DNA from: Reticulomyxa filosa
Taxonomy: Eukaryota; Foraminifera; Reticulomyxidae
Reading direction: 5' to 3'
Length of the DNA: 21,641 nt
Assembly (NCBI GenBank): GCA_000512085.1
Contig: ASPP01010108.1
Coordinates: forward strand, 1-21,641
The translations under genes were made by a program, and so were the position numbers. The notes under the pieces are model-generated. The model did not search any database, was not told the DNA's origin, and saw only the letters and a list, made by a program, of their open reading frames with translations. Each line of letters opens with the position of its first letter. Within the stretch, counting starts at the first letter, position 1. Below are positions 8,324 through 18,477 of this stretch, piece by piece.

Positions 8324-11300
8324 TTATATGTTTGATCCTACGCGTATTAATGTGTTTCCAGTTTTGCTTTTTGTCGTTTTGTAAGTAGATATAGTATCAC
8401 CAGTTGAAATAGTGCTTCCAGCCATGCCAGAACCGCTGCTAGACATTTGAGATTGCTCTGAAGGTGATGCGACCTTTTTAACTTCTTCAGAGTGGAACCA
8501 TATCATGTAGTACTTTCGCCAAAATAGAAATGCCAACACAGCCTCTAATGCGATCCAAGAAGCAATTCCTCCGAGCACCTGTTTTGCTTCAGGTGGGACA
8601 GATGTAATGACACTAACTGGAACCATAAACAACATTATCAAAGCTAACGTGTAAATAGAAGCTCCCAGCCAAAATGATTCATTAAAGTTTTTGGGAACAT
8701 CTTTTACACCAATGGCCAATCGAACAAGCCATAAAAGGATACCAAGACCACATACCAAACTTACAGTCAAAAAGATATTGTCTAAAGAACAATATTCTTT
8801 GTTGTTGCCATTCGATTCGACCTCCCATTTTGTCCACTTTGTTTGAACCAAGGTCCATGCCAACAAATATGCAAAAACGATTACCGAAGGAGTGACAATG
8901 AAAAACAAAGCCAATCTCGTTGTAGTGAAATTGAATCGTTGAAGAGATTTTCTTGCAGTGTAGAAAATCATATAAATTCTCCAAGTTTTGCCGGTGATAG
9001 GTGCCATAATATAGACAAAGGAGAAATGTAACAACCATGCCAACAATTGACAAGGAACTTTCTGTGGCATAAACGGGAATAAAATAATGGATATACCGAG
9101 CAACAAACATCCTAGCAATATAACGGCCAAAAATGCTGGAGTGGCTCCACGTATAATCGGCGATTGAAGGTAATACCACATGAGGACCGCAGTAATCAAC
9201 ACAGAAACAATTCCAAGAACACCAAATGTGGTATTAATGCCAACGGTCCATGACTGTGGTGCATAAATGCCATTAGAAAATTGTAAAGTGAGAGTTTTGT
9301 TCAATGAATAAGGGGAAGTGAAGACAAGCATTTGCAAATTAAGCTGGACTTTTTTATGCCGGAAACTTTCGCCAGGGACAATAACAAAATCCAATGAGGC
9401 AGTTCCTTGGGAAAAGGTATTTTCATATTTGCCCACCAATTCAACATCTGCATTTAAAATAGATGCAGACAGTACTGTGGTTTGTTCTGTTTGAGTGACA
9501 ATTTGCCCATAAGCATCCAACAAAGTGCCTTGAATTTTGACGTGGCTTTTTTGATTGAAAGTGCTGTGAATATTGGTGCCATAATCCAATTTCAATTTTT
9601 GCGGTCCAGTGCCAGTGTTACTGCCAGATGAAGCAGCATTGTTGGAATATTTGCAATTGGCGTCGTTTGCCCCACAAAGCTTGCAAGCACTGTCATCATT
9701 AACAAATATTGCCCCACCACTGAAAGTCGCGGTATTTCCATTAAAATTTACGCCTTGAAAAGTAAAAGATGGACAAACATCCAGCCAAACACCACCCCCG
9801 TTGTCGGCAGTATTCTGTACAAAGGAGGTATTGGAAAGCTGAATCAAAGGAATATCGCAGCCCAAACCTCCGCCGTTGGTAGCAGTATTTTTAAAAAAAT
9901 TGGAGGCATAATCCGTAATCCAGCCATCAGTAACGTGGACACCTCCTCCTTCCATTTTGGCATTGTTGAATTTGAGTTGATTGGACACCATGCTGATGCT
10001 CCCCAATTGGATATCCAAAGCACCACCATTTACATAGGCCATATTTTTCGAAAACACATTGTTAGACAGGACAGCCAAAGGATTATCACCCCAGACAAAA
10101 AAGAAGAAGGAGCCGAGGAAGTGACGGCAACAGCACCACCACTGTCTGCTATATTGTCATGTATGGAGGAATTGGTAAGCGTGACATTCAGTCCCCACAT
10201 TGCTGCATGCGTGATATGAATCGCTCCGGCCAAAGTCACGGCTGTATTTTCCATAATGGTGCATGCATCCAATGTAATATTACCTCCAGTTATCGTCACA
10301 GCTCCACCTGAGCTACCCGCTACATTGTCCCGGAATGTGATTTTGTGCAAGTGATGAGAGCCACTGGAAATGTCAAGAATTGCGCCTCCTCCCGTCTGCG
10401 AGGCCGTGTTTTCCGAAATCGTGCTATTTCGCATTTCAAATTGACATCCATGGATGTATAGTCCTCCTCCCTGTTGGGCGCTGTTCTGTGTTATATGCGA
10501 CGCGAAAATATGGTTTTGATGCGACTTGCAAACGAAGCTGCCATCGCCGTCATACAAACATCCGCCATCAGACTTTGCCACGTTCGAGCGACAAGTGGTA
10601 TTTATGATATCGTAGTTTCCTTCGGCAATGTAGACGGCGCCGCCTTGCGACGAGGCAAAGTTCTTTTCAAACACGCAATCCCACAAGGATAAGCGTGAGG
10701 AGGGAGAATAATAGCCAATGGCGCCGCCTTGATCCGCCGAGTTGCTGGTAAAAGTGCAGCGACTAAACGTCAAATTCCCAGAGTTGTGAAAAACAGCCCC
10801 TCCCAATTTATCTCCAGTGTTATGTGTAAACACACAATCTTCGACGAAGATAAAATCATCCATTGTGGAGCTCATAGCAGATCCACCAAAAGGTCTAATT
10901 TCAATCATAATAAATCAACGAATGAATATATGGAAAAAAAAAAAAAAAACTCGTATATACACATACATATATGTGTGTATACGTATATATATATATATAA
11001 TAATTACCCGTGGTTATTAATGAATGTGGATTGACTAATAGTAGCATTCGCTGCACTGATGTGAAGACCAACGCCAAAACTGATGGCGGTGTCGGCGATG
11101 CGATTTGTTTTTAAGCAAAGCGTTTTGGACGGTGACGACGCCGGTGGTGACCAGATAGAAGGCTCCAAAGTCGATTCCGAAGGTGTCGACGGCGGTGCTG
11201 TCGTAAATAAAAGCAAAGTCGATGCCAGCGGCGAATATGCAGCCTCCAGGGCCCATGGTGAGATTACACGTCAATGCAGAGATGGTCATGACCTCAACGT

Positions 11301-13878
11301 TAAGGATATATGCACAAGGCGCAATCACAGACGTGGAATTTTGGCATATGAGATTGCTCAACGTGGTCGACCCCGCGAGATTGTTCAAAGTGATATCCCC
11401 TTGGATAGTCTGCGAAGCGATACAACCACTTTGGCCGCCAAAAGTGTTGGTACACGTCAAATTGGTGGTTGACAAAGAAGTGACAAACAAGGAAAGCACG
11501 CAGCCAGACGTATAGCCATTCATATAATCGCAAACGACATTTCGCAGACGCGCGGTGCCGCCGCGATATAAATGGAGTGGAGCATACGAAAATTCGGATA
11601 TGGAAGAGGAAGTGGCGACAAGGCCATTGATTTGTGCAAGTTTGAAGAACATAAGCTTTGCACAAGAAGTGCTGTTGCCAAAGGCGTCGTCGCACGTGAT
11701 ATTGTTAAGTGTGACGGTGTTAATGACATAAGAGAAGAAGCAGCCCGAATAAACAGGAGAAGAGGTTGATTCGCATCGCAAATCGGTGATTGTGATTAAG
11801 GAAATGAGCAAAGGAAAGGATGTCGTAAACACGCACGCGCCAAGATCCCCGACGGAATTGGAGCACAAGACACGTGAAATGCTGATGGAAGTCACGGTGT
11901 CGACATAGATACATCCCGACTGTCCGCTGATCGAATCAACGCAATGCACATTATCGGTTAGCAGTTGCACGCCATTGTTGACGACAATGGGAGAATTGGA
12001 CATGTGCACGTCGAAAAACACGACCTTGTCGATGGCCATCGCTCCAAAGTTTTGGACAAACAGCGCGGCAGCGGCGACAGAGTCAACGATGTCCCATTGA
12101 TTCACCACAATCGAGGCGGCATTGATTAAGCAAAACACAGACTCGGTGCAATTGCCAATGGCAACAGGAGAGAGGAAGAACGAATCGACTTCGATATTGG
12201 ACAGCTGTATGGCCCAAGGACTGTTTGTCGGCACCGGATCGCCTTGCAAAATGAGGAATGGATTACCTGCATTGCGAATGATAATGTGATCCAATATCAA
12301 CACATTACTTCGTCCGACGGTAGATACGATATACAAAGGATGCGTCGTGATCGAACGTGCATCAAAGTCGATATATTGTAAAATAATGGTCAAATTGATT
12401 TCCGAAACGGAGAAGGAGGACAGATCGGCCGATACAATTTCGCCGTAGGTCGACGACACGGTCTGATGATCCAACATGACAATGATCAGATCTTTGAGTT
12501 CGATAAAAATATCCATGCTTTTGTCCACAACGTCGAGCTGCACCAACACGCTGGCGTTACCAAAGATGGTACACGTTGGATTGATACACCCCAATTGGAC
12601 ATGGGCGTCACGACCTACAAACCAATGATATCGCTGATTCGACATATCCCAGTTCGTCGTGAAATTGATATACATGTGATCATTCTTTGTTGACAGCCAA
12701 ATGGCTTTTTCGATGGCATCTTCCAAGCTTGTCGTTTGATATGCCACAGACGCCAAGCTGCCATTATTCATGCCAACGACAGTGCTATTGTACACCAAGA
12801 TGGTATCGACCGAGGTCATGTCGAATACCAATTGCCGCCATTGCACGGAGGACATATCCAGATACTGCATATGTCGTGACTGGTGGTCATTATTCGAGGT
12901 GCCTCCAATGAGCCACAACACATTCTTGCGAGCAATACCTGCAAATTGTGCCAAAGGCTCGTTCAGACGTGGTCCAAATCCGAGCACGATTTTGCTGTTC
13001 AAATCCAACACCTCACTGTTTATCACGCTGATACCACACTTCTGATCGCTTGTCGCTTGCAAACATCCGCCGACGACAAGCACGCGTTTCGATTCATCCG
13101 AATCCTGTAATACAAATGCGCCACTGGCCATTCGCGCAATTGCCAAATCTCCTCTTTCTTCCAATGTCTTGTTCACATATGATATCGACCATATCGTCGA
13201 AAGTGGCTCTCCTGTCACATAGTTTTGTCCTCCAAATAGCCACAGCTCCTCTGTCATCTCTGCCCATACACACGACCCGTAATATGCATATGATATGCCG
13301 TCTGTTTCGTTTGTTATGTTCGTCCACTTTTCCGTCGTCACGTCATATTCCAAACTTTGGGAATAGTAATCACCATTGCTTCCTTTGTCGCCAAGAATAT
13401 TCACAAAGATTCTTGTCTTTTCGTCCGAACATATCGTCACTCCGACTATATCCACGTTTGCCATTCCTGCTTCTTTCTTTTGCTTTGTCTTTGTTGTCAG
13501 GTTAAATATTTCCCATGTCAGATTTCTCATATTACTTCCCACGCTCAGATAATATATACTGTCCTCAATCACTGCATTCTTGTGCTCCAGCAGCGTGTAC
13601 TGCGACTCGTTCGCTGGACTACCTTGCACTACTGTCGTCTGTCCGCTTTTACCTGCTGACACTGTTGTTATGTCCAGCTCCACGTAGTATGTATTTGCAC
13701 TTCCACTTTGTCCTGATTCTCCACCTATCGCCACTATTTTTTCCGTCAAAGAGTTGTAACCGACCATTGCTCCATACAATGTCCAGGGTAAATCAGCGGT
13801 GGTCAAAGAGAATTTATTGACATGATCTTCACAAAAGACCACACTCACCAACGCGATTATCAACACCAGCAGAAACAT
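8324..13878 (-). CDS. Class C (GABA-B-like) 7TM receptor with kelch and beta-helix ectodomain (about 1813 aa)
   Basis: Two exons: 13878-11008 and 10894-8324, joined in phase as NNHG/PFGGS. The signal peptide is residues 1-16 (cleavage near VFC/ED). Residues about 25-365 form a kelch-like propeller with IVAIGGES, LWLFGGQ, VLVVGGC and LWLIGGT strands. After a linker comes a Cys-ladder repeat (nt 11946-11237, period near 26 residues). Next is a GGA(V/I)/FxxN beta-helix of the chlamydial Pmp type (nt about 11100-9660), then a beta-rich juxtamembrane segment. The seven helices span about residues 1509-1751 with SPIIRGATPAF, the TM3 Cys (VPCQLLAW) and GKTWRIYMIF, all class C/GABA-B/Grl signatures. 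A Ser/Thr-rich cytoplasmic tail of about 60 residues follows. The frame is broken twice, at 11101-11112 and near 10097-10102, each by one base at or next to a homopolymer. Sequencing error is most likely; a decaying gene is possible. The N-terminal exon looks richer in G/C than the 7TM part. No Venus-flytrap domain was seen. Confidence 0.85.
10934..11000. repeat. Poly-A run plus alternating AT/GT microsatellite in an intron
   Basis: A 16-base A run (about 10934-10949) is followed by alternating purine-pyrimidine sequence with nested near-palindromes (TATACACATA and TATGTGTGTATA) and an (AT)n tract to 11000. All of it lies inside the single intron (10895-11007) of the class C receptor gene. 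Read on the minus strand, the A run becomes the poly-T tract upstream of the acceptor. Confidence 0.85.
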
Positions 13879-14225
13879 TTTTTCCTTTTTTTTTACTTAT
13901 TTATTTTCAAGGAATTTTGGGTCCCCTATTCTTCAAACTGTTTGTTCTGCCGAAAAACTGTACGTGGTGCCAGTATGTTCTGAACTTTTTCTTTGTCATG
14001 CGTTCATGCTATGAAAAGGTACAGATCAAAAAAAAGTCGGAGTGAAAAAACCGCAATAGAAGACGGTTGATGGAGGGGATAAAAGGAGCAAAGAAGTTTG
14101 GAAGAATACGCAGAAAAAGTTGACAAGAGACCAAAAACTGCTTCAAAAAGACAGGCTTTTTAAATATTTTCCGTGAAGCTTCCTATAAAAATCAAAAAAA
14201 TTATTGAAAACATTGGCAGATCAAA
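13879..14225. other. Spacer upstream of the receptor gene
   Basis: About 350 bp between the start of the receptor gene and the end of the Gemin2 gene, both on the minus strand. It should hold the Gemin2 3' UTR and the receptor promoter. A T-rich stretch sits immediately 5' of the receptor ATG. No open frame or repeat of note. Confidence 0.4.
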
Positions 14226-15014
14226 TCAAAGAAACAATGGCTGCTTGAAAATATCTTCAATGATACACAAAAACATGTTTGCAGTAGACAAAGCAACAAC
14301 AGTTTGAATATTGTCAAATTTTTGTGCCTTCAAAATATCGTTCCGCAATTGTGCAAGTTCCCTGCCAAAAATTCTCAAATCGCTGATCCAATCGGATAAG
14401 AAAGGCTGCTCAACAAGTAACAAAATTGCATAGAGCCAAGCACACGTGTAAGAAGAAAGTTTTTGTTCAGAAATATCAGAAGAGCACTCTTGCATCAAAG
14501 CTGTAGAGATATGTATTAATGTGACAGTATCCAGCTTCAATACAATGGACAGCTTGGGCAAGACTTTTTGTGACTCAATTAATTCCAGCCATTGGTCTTG
14601 CTTTGTTTTTTTATTGTTATCTTTCAATTCATCGAATGGCATATCTTTCCATTTGTTCAACGACCCCTTGTTTTTTAGGTACAACAATTGTTCTCTCAAT
14701 CCTTTAAAATGAACAACAAATTTGGCCTTCCATTCTAAACTTATTGTACCGTTCACTGAGGCGTTTTCATACGCTGGTGCAACACTTTTTGGCTTTGATG
14801 CCACTGCGATGGTTGTAGGTGCACGAATTATATCGGGCAATGCTTTTGCCTCTTTTCGCACACGTGCTAAGTACTCTTGAGCATTTGTTGCTGGCTGGTT
14901 CATGTCTACATTTGAGAGATCTACGGTTTCATCCACTGGTAAGGCTTGTGGCATCAAGCTATTGCTTGAATCAGCGTCATCACCACTATCTTCAGCTGTG
15001 GTTTGAATATCCAT
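14226..15014 (-). CDS. Gemin2 / SIP1 homologue, SMN-complex snRNP assembly factor (262 aa)
   Basis: Gemin2 clamps the Sm protein ring and binds SMN during cytoplasmic assembly of spliceosomal snRNPs. An acidic Ser/Asp-rich N-terminus is followed by the Gemin2 signature QALPV (residues 23-27) and, after a short linker, ATNAQEYLARVRKEA (42-56), the most conserved block of the family. The C-terminal helical half has WLYAILLLVEQPF and a DLRIFGRELAQLR motif that matches the family's WLYALL..L..PL...LR.L.R pattern. The length is close to the human protein (about 280 aa). The start is the only ATG in the frame before QALPV; the frame runs open upstream but without another ATG. It has no introns, unlike almost every other gene here. 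The context gives no functional link. Confidence 0.85.
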   Translation of the reverse strand: MDIQTTAEDSGDDADSSNSLMPQALPVDETVDLSNVDMNQPATNAQEYLARVRKEAKALPDIIRAPTTIAVASKPKSVAPAYENASVNGTISLEWKAKFVVHFKGLREQLLYLKNKGSLNKWKDMPFDELKDNNKKTKQDQWLELIESQKVLPKLSIVLKLDTVTLIHISTALMQECSSDISEQKLSSYTCAWLYAILLLVEQPFLSDWISDLRIFGRELAQLRNDILKAQKFDNIQTVVALSTANMFLCIIEDIFKQPLFL

Positions 15015-16333
15015 AATCGATAAATTTGAAATTTTTTTTTTTCCTTCCCTTATGGGTCTAGCAATCACTAAGATTTTTTAATAGATTGATCAAATTAATA
15101 TTGTACTTTATTAATTTTTGCAATTTTTTTTTGTAAGCTACTTTTGTAGTGTTTAGTTTTTTTTAATTTTTAAAAGGTTTTTGCTATTTGTTTTATTTTT
15201 TGTTGTTAGAATGTATCAGCTTACCATGAAAACTTTGATGTGCTTTTTTTAAGTGTTATTGACGTTTTGAATTTTTATAATTTTTGGCAATTGCATTTTT
15301 GTGTTAATGAATTTTTTAATTTGAATGTGCTTTGTCTATTACTATTTTATTTTTTATTACTTTGATTTTATATTTTTTTATTCTTTTAAAAAAATCAAAC
15401 TTTAAATATTTTCTTAACTACAATTACTAACGTAAAAATAAGTGAAAAAAGAAAAAAAGAAAAATTGAACGTAAAAATAATTCAAATTTCATAAAATAAA
15501 CTAACAAAAATTTTAAAACAAAAAAACTGAATTTGTACTAATGTTATAGAAAATAATTAAAAATTTGTATTGACAAAAAATTGTAGAAAAACGCATTTTG
15601 AAACACTTGAAGACTCGTATATTTTAAAAAGATTTTGCAAAAATGTTGATTTTTGACTTAGAAAATGATTCATAAAGTGCCATTTTAGTGTGTAATTACT
15701 TTTGTCACTACATGTATTACAACGCAATCGAATTTGAGAAGTGAAATATCAATTCATTGCGTATTTGGATGCGGCTACAAACTGATGTACGCTATATACA
15801 TATCACATTGTAGATATTGGCTAAATACATTAAATTACTCTGAATTGAATAATATTTATGAAAAAAACAATTATGAAAATCTTTTGATTTGCTTTTTCTA
15901 ATTTAATAGATATATCAAATCATCTTCGCTTGTTATATTTTCAAACGTATAATCTGCAACTAAATAAGTTTACTTACTAGTTGTACTTCTTGTATCGAGT
16001 ACAGTGCATTCATAACTGAAAATAATCCTTCTATAATTTTTCATCAACAATTACTTGCATTTAGCTTAGTTTTATCTGAGCGAAGGTTTGATGATTACTT
16101 ATTTTTAACAATAGTGCATGTGTTAAGACTTTTATTTCGCTAGCCTAAGTAAGCCTATTTTGTTAAGAGGATCTCATCAAATGATGAAAAGGATTCGGTA
16201 AGAGTCTTTATTTTGCTTTTTTTCCTTTTCTTTTTTCTTGTTTTGTAAATTTAAAGAAGCGGAATATTATAGATCCAGACAATTTTGAAAGAATGTTGGA
16301 CAAACATAAGCAAGAAAAAAGCAAATTTTGACA
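15015..16333. other. Gene-free AT-rich stretch, 1.3 kb
   Basis: No supportable gene. On the plus strand, 15060-15400 is strongly T-rich and 15400-15620 A-rich, a sharp strand switch. A 13-bp direct repeat AACGTAAAAATAA occurs near 15430 and 15470. The 3' UTR of the downstream minus-strand gene should lie just below 16334, and an AATAAA on the minus strand at 16213-16208 is a plausible poly(A) signal for it. The Gemin2 promoter should lie just above 15014. Confidence 0.5.
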
Positions 16334-18071
16334 TTATTGTATATCGGAGACATATTGAATTCCCTCATATTGTGCAATAACCCACGATATTTTTTTAATT
16401 TGTTCTTCAGTCATAACAGAAGGATAAAATGGCTCACTTTTGGTATCTTGCAAAATTTTGTCAATTTTTTCTTTGTGAGTTTCCCACTCGAAATGTTGAT
16501 CATCCCAGCCAATGGACTTGACTATCTTATCCAACATGTCGACACCTCCGTTGCAGATATCAGTATCATATCTAACCAAACAAGAGAAGCTGCTTTTTGC
16601 GACATCGCTTCGATTATCTTTTCCTTCCTTGTCGTTATGTTTTTCCGTTTCGAAAGATAGTCGCTTGTGCTTTCCGTTCAAAAAGAACATGGCATAAATC
16701 AAATTGGACAAAACCTCGCACGCAACATCAACAATGTAATCCTGAGAAAAGTTGTCCAAATAGATGCTCCGACTATGAAATTCGCTGTGGTTATTGGCAC
16801 ATTCTTGCAAAGCAGTAAAGTACATGGACGGGTCGCAATAATAGCGATACATATCATCCACTCCAAACAAGCTCAAAAAATAAGGGATTGCTTTGTCATG
16901 AAACTTGTTTATTACACACTGCACCGACTTCCATAGCGATTGATATACAAATAAGTGTTTCACACCAGGCAGGGACGGCTTTAAAAACTCATTCCAAAAG
17001 TATATGTCATGACAACGCATGCGCCAAATCAAGTAAGGTCTTTTTTCATATTTGCATTGATTCAACTCATTATACGTCCACAAAAAGTATTGATGCAATA
17101 ATAATAATAATTTGCGTTTCATTTGTTTTAATTCATCATTTTTTTCCAAACGCTTCAACTAGTTAAAAAGGGTTCACACATGAAAAAAAATCTTTTGCAC
17201 AACAGAAAGTGAACTTTGAACAAAAAGCTACCTGGACAATGTAGAACTGTAAAGCAGCCCAAGGCGAGTGATTAGAAATGAATTGAATCGACTTGCTCGA
17301 AAACTGAAACATGTGGCCCAGATAATCACTGACACCACCCATGAAAGGATCGCTGTCAAATAAAAGCAAGACTTTTTCAAATACTGGCTTCGATGACTTG
17401 GCCGTGTGATCACTGTCGGCAGTGCACTTGCTAACAATTGCTGGCCACAAATCGGCGGACACGCGATAGATAGTTGTTTCCTTTTGTTGAAATTTCTGCT
17501 GAAACAATGCCATTGTGTAATTATATTTACACTCTTTCAATTGATCATTCCATTGCTTTTTGTCACATTCCAACAGATAAATGGACAAATCGTTTGGGTC
17601 AATGCAATAGCCCATTAACACTTTTCCCTCTTTTTTGATTCGCTTTTCGTATCTCTCTATAAACTCTTCTTTCGACACTACTTCGCAAGGACGGCTCAAA
17701 TTCGGTATGTCTAGGTCTTGCGGTAATGCAAATGAAAACTCTCCGCAACTTGACTTTGGCTCATTGCTTGATTGGATTATCGATCTTAATTTCTCAATCC
17801 AACCCAAATTCGTTCGCCGTTTTACCTTGTAGATTGATATTCCTTCACTTGTCTTCTCATTTGTTTTGCCATCCTTTTGAACAAAATTGTAACGTACTGC
17901 CAATGACTTGTTGCGGTGTATCCCAACCAACACAACTATCAAAAATGTCGAGAGCAACGCGCCAAAGATTGGCCAAGAGAACCGCGAGATTAAGATATAC
18001 AGAAACAATGCCTCCAACATCAATAAAGGCAAGTGACGATATATTGAGATTTGTTTCAATGTGCATACCAT
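16334..18071 (-). CDS. Unrecognised protein with N-terminal membrane hairpin, two exons (554 aa)
   Basis: I cannot name this gene. Exons 18071-17232 and 17158-16334 join in phase 0 (FYIVQ/LKRLEK) across a GTAGCT...CTAG intron. The start is the ATG at 18071-18069. Two hydrophobic segments lie near residues 13-32 and 34-52, suggesting a membrane hairpin or anchor. A large mostly soluble part of about 500 residues follows, with a charged helix at the splice junction (KNDELKQMKRKLLLLL). Motifs: EKVLLLFDSDPFMGG, WRMRCHDIYFWNEF, PGVKHLFVYQSLWKSVQ. The last resembles the phosphosulfate-binding region of sulfotransferase-like P-loop proteins (P..KHLF.YR....V.S), but the usual Arg is Gln and I see no convincing P-loop, so this is a guess. 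It shares a 406-bp divergent spacer with the cyclin gene. Confidence 0.75.
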
Positions 18072-18477
18072 TTTGGCACTTAAATATTATGTTTTTTTGT
18101 AATGTTTTTTTTTGTAAAAGGAAAAGGCTTTTCCAGTGGCATTTTTGCTAAGTTGAAATGATTTATGTTAACAAGTCAAAAATTGTCAATTTCACTCATA
18201 TCTGGATTGCTTCAGTGCGGAAGAGCAATTACTGAAAAAAAGAAGCTCACAAACATCAATGCATTGTAATTGCGGACGTTTGCTGTTGTCAAAAGATAAC
18301 GTCAAATATTCTCACAAATTCTCAAGAACATCAACCTCGCTGCTTTGTCCTGTTTCATTTCAGAATATTCAATCCTCAAATTGGCAATACTATCAATTCC
18401 AGTTGTAAAATTACTTGGATAGTTTTTCGAAGTGGATTTGAGGAAAATTCCACATATATAATTTAGCCTTGTTTGTG
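18072..18477. other. Divergent spacer between the unknown gene and the cyclin gene
   Basis: About 400 bp separating divergent starts; presumed promoters of both genes. Antisense open frames exist, but none has an ATG with a family motif. No repeat seen. Confidence 0.4.

Noticed and set aside
8682..9179. 165-residue minus-strand open frame
   Set aside because: Alternative frame of the class C receptor 7TM region on the same strand; the main frame carries all the conserved receptor motifs.
9755..10219. 154-residue plus-strand frame, and similar frames across 10380-13820
   Set aside because: Antisense shadows of the receptor ectodomain, produced by its G/C-richer codons; no motifs and no splice-site support.
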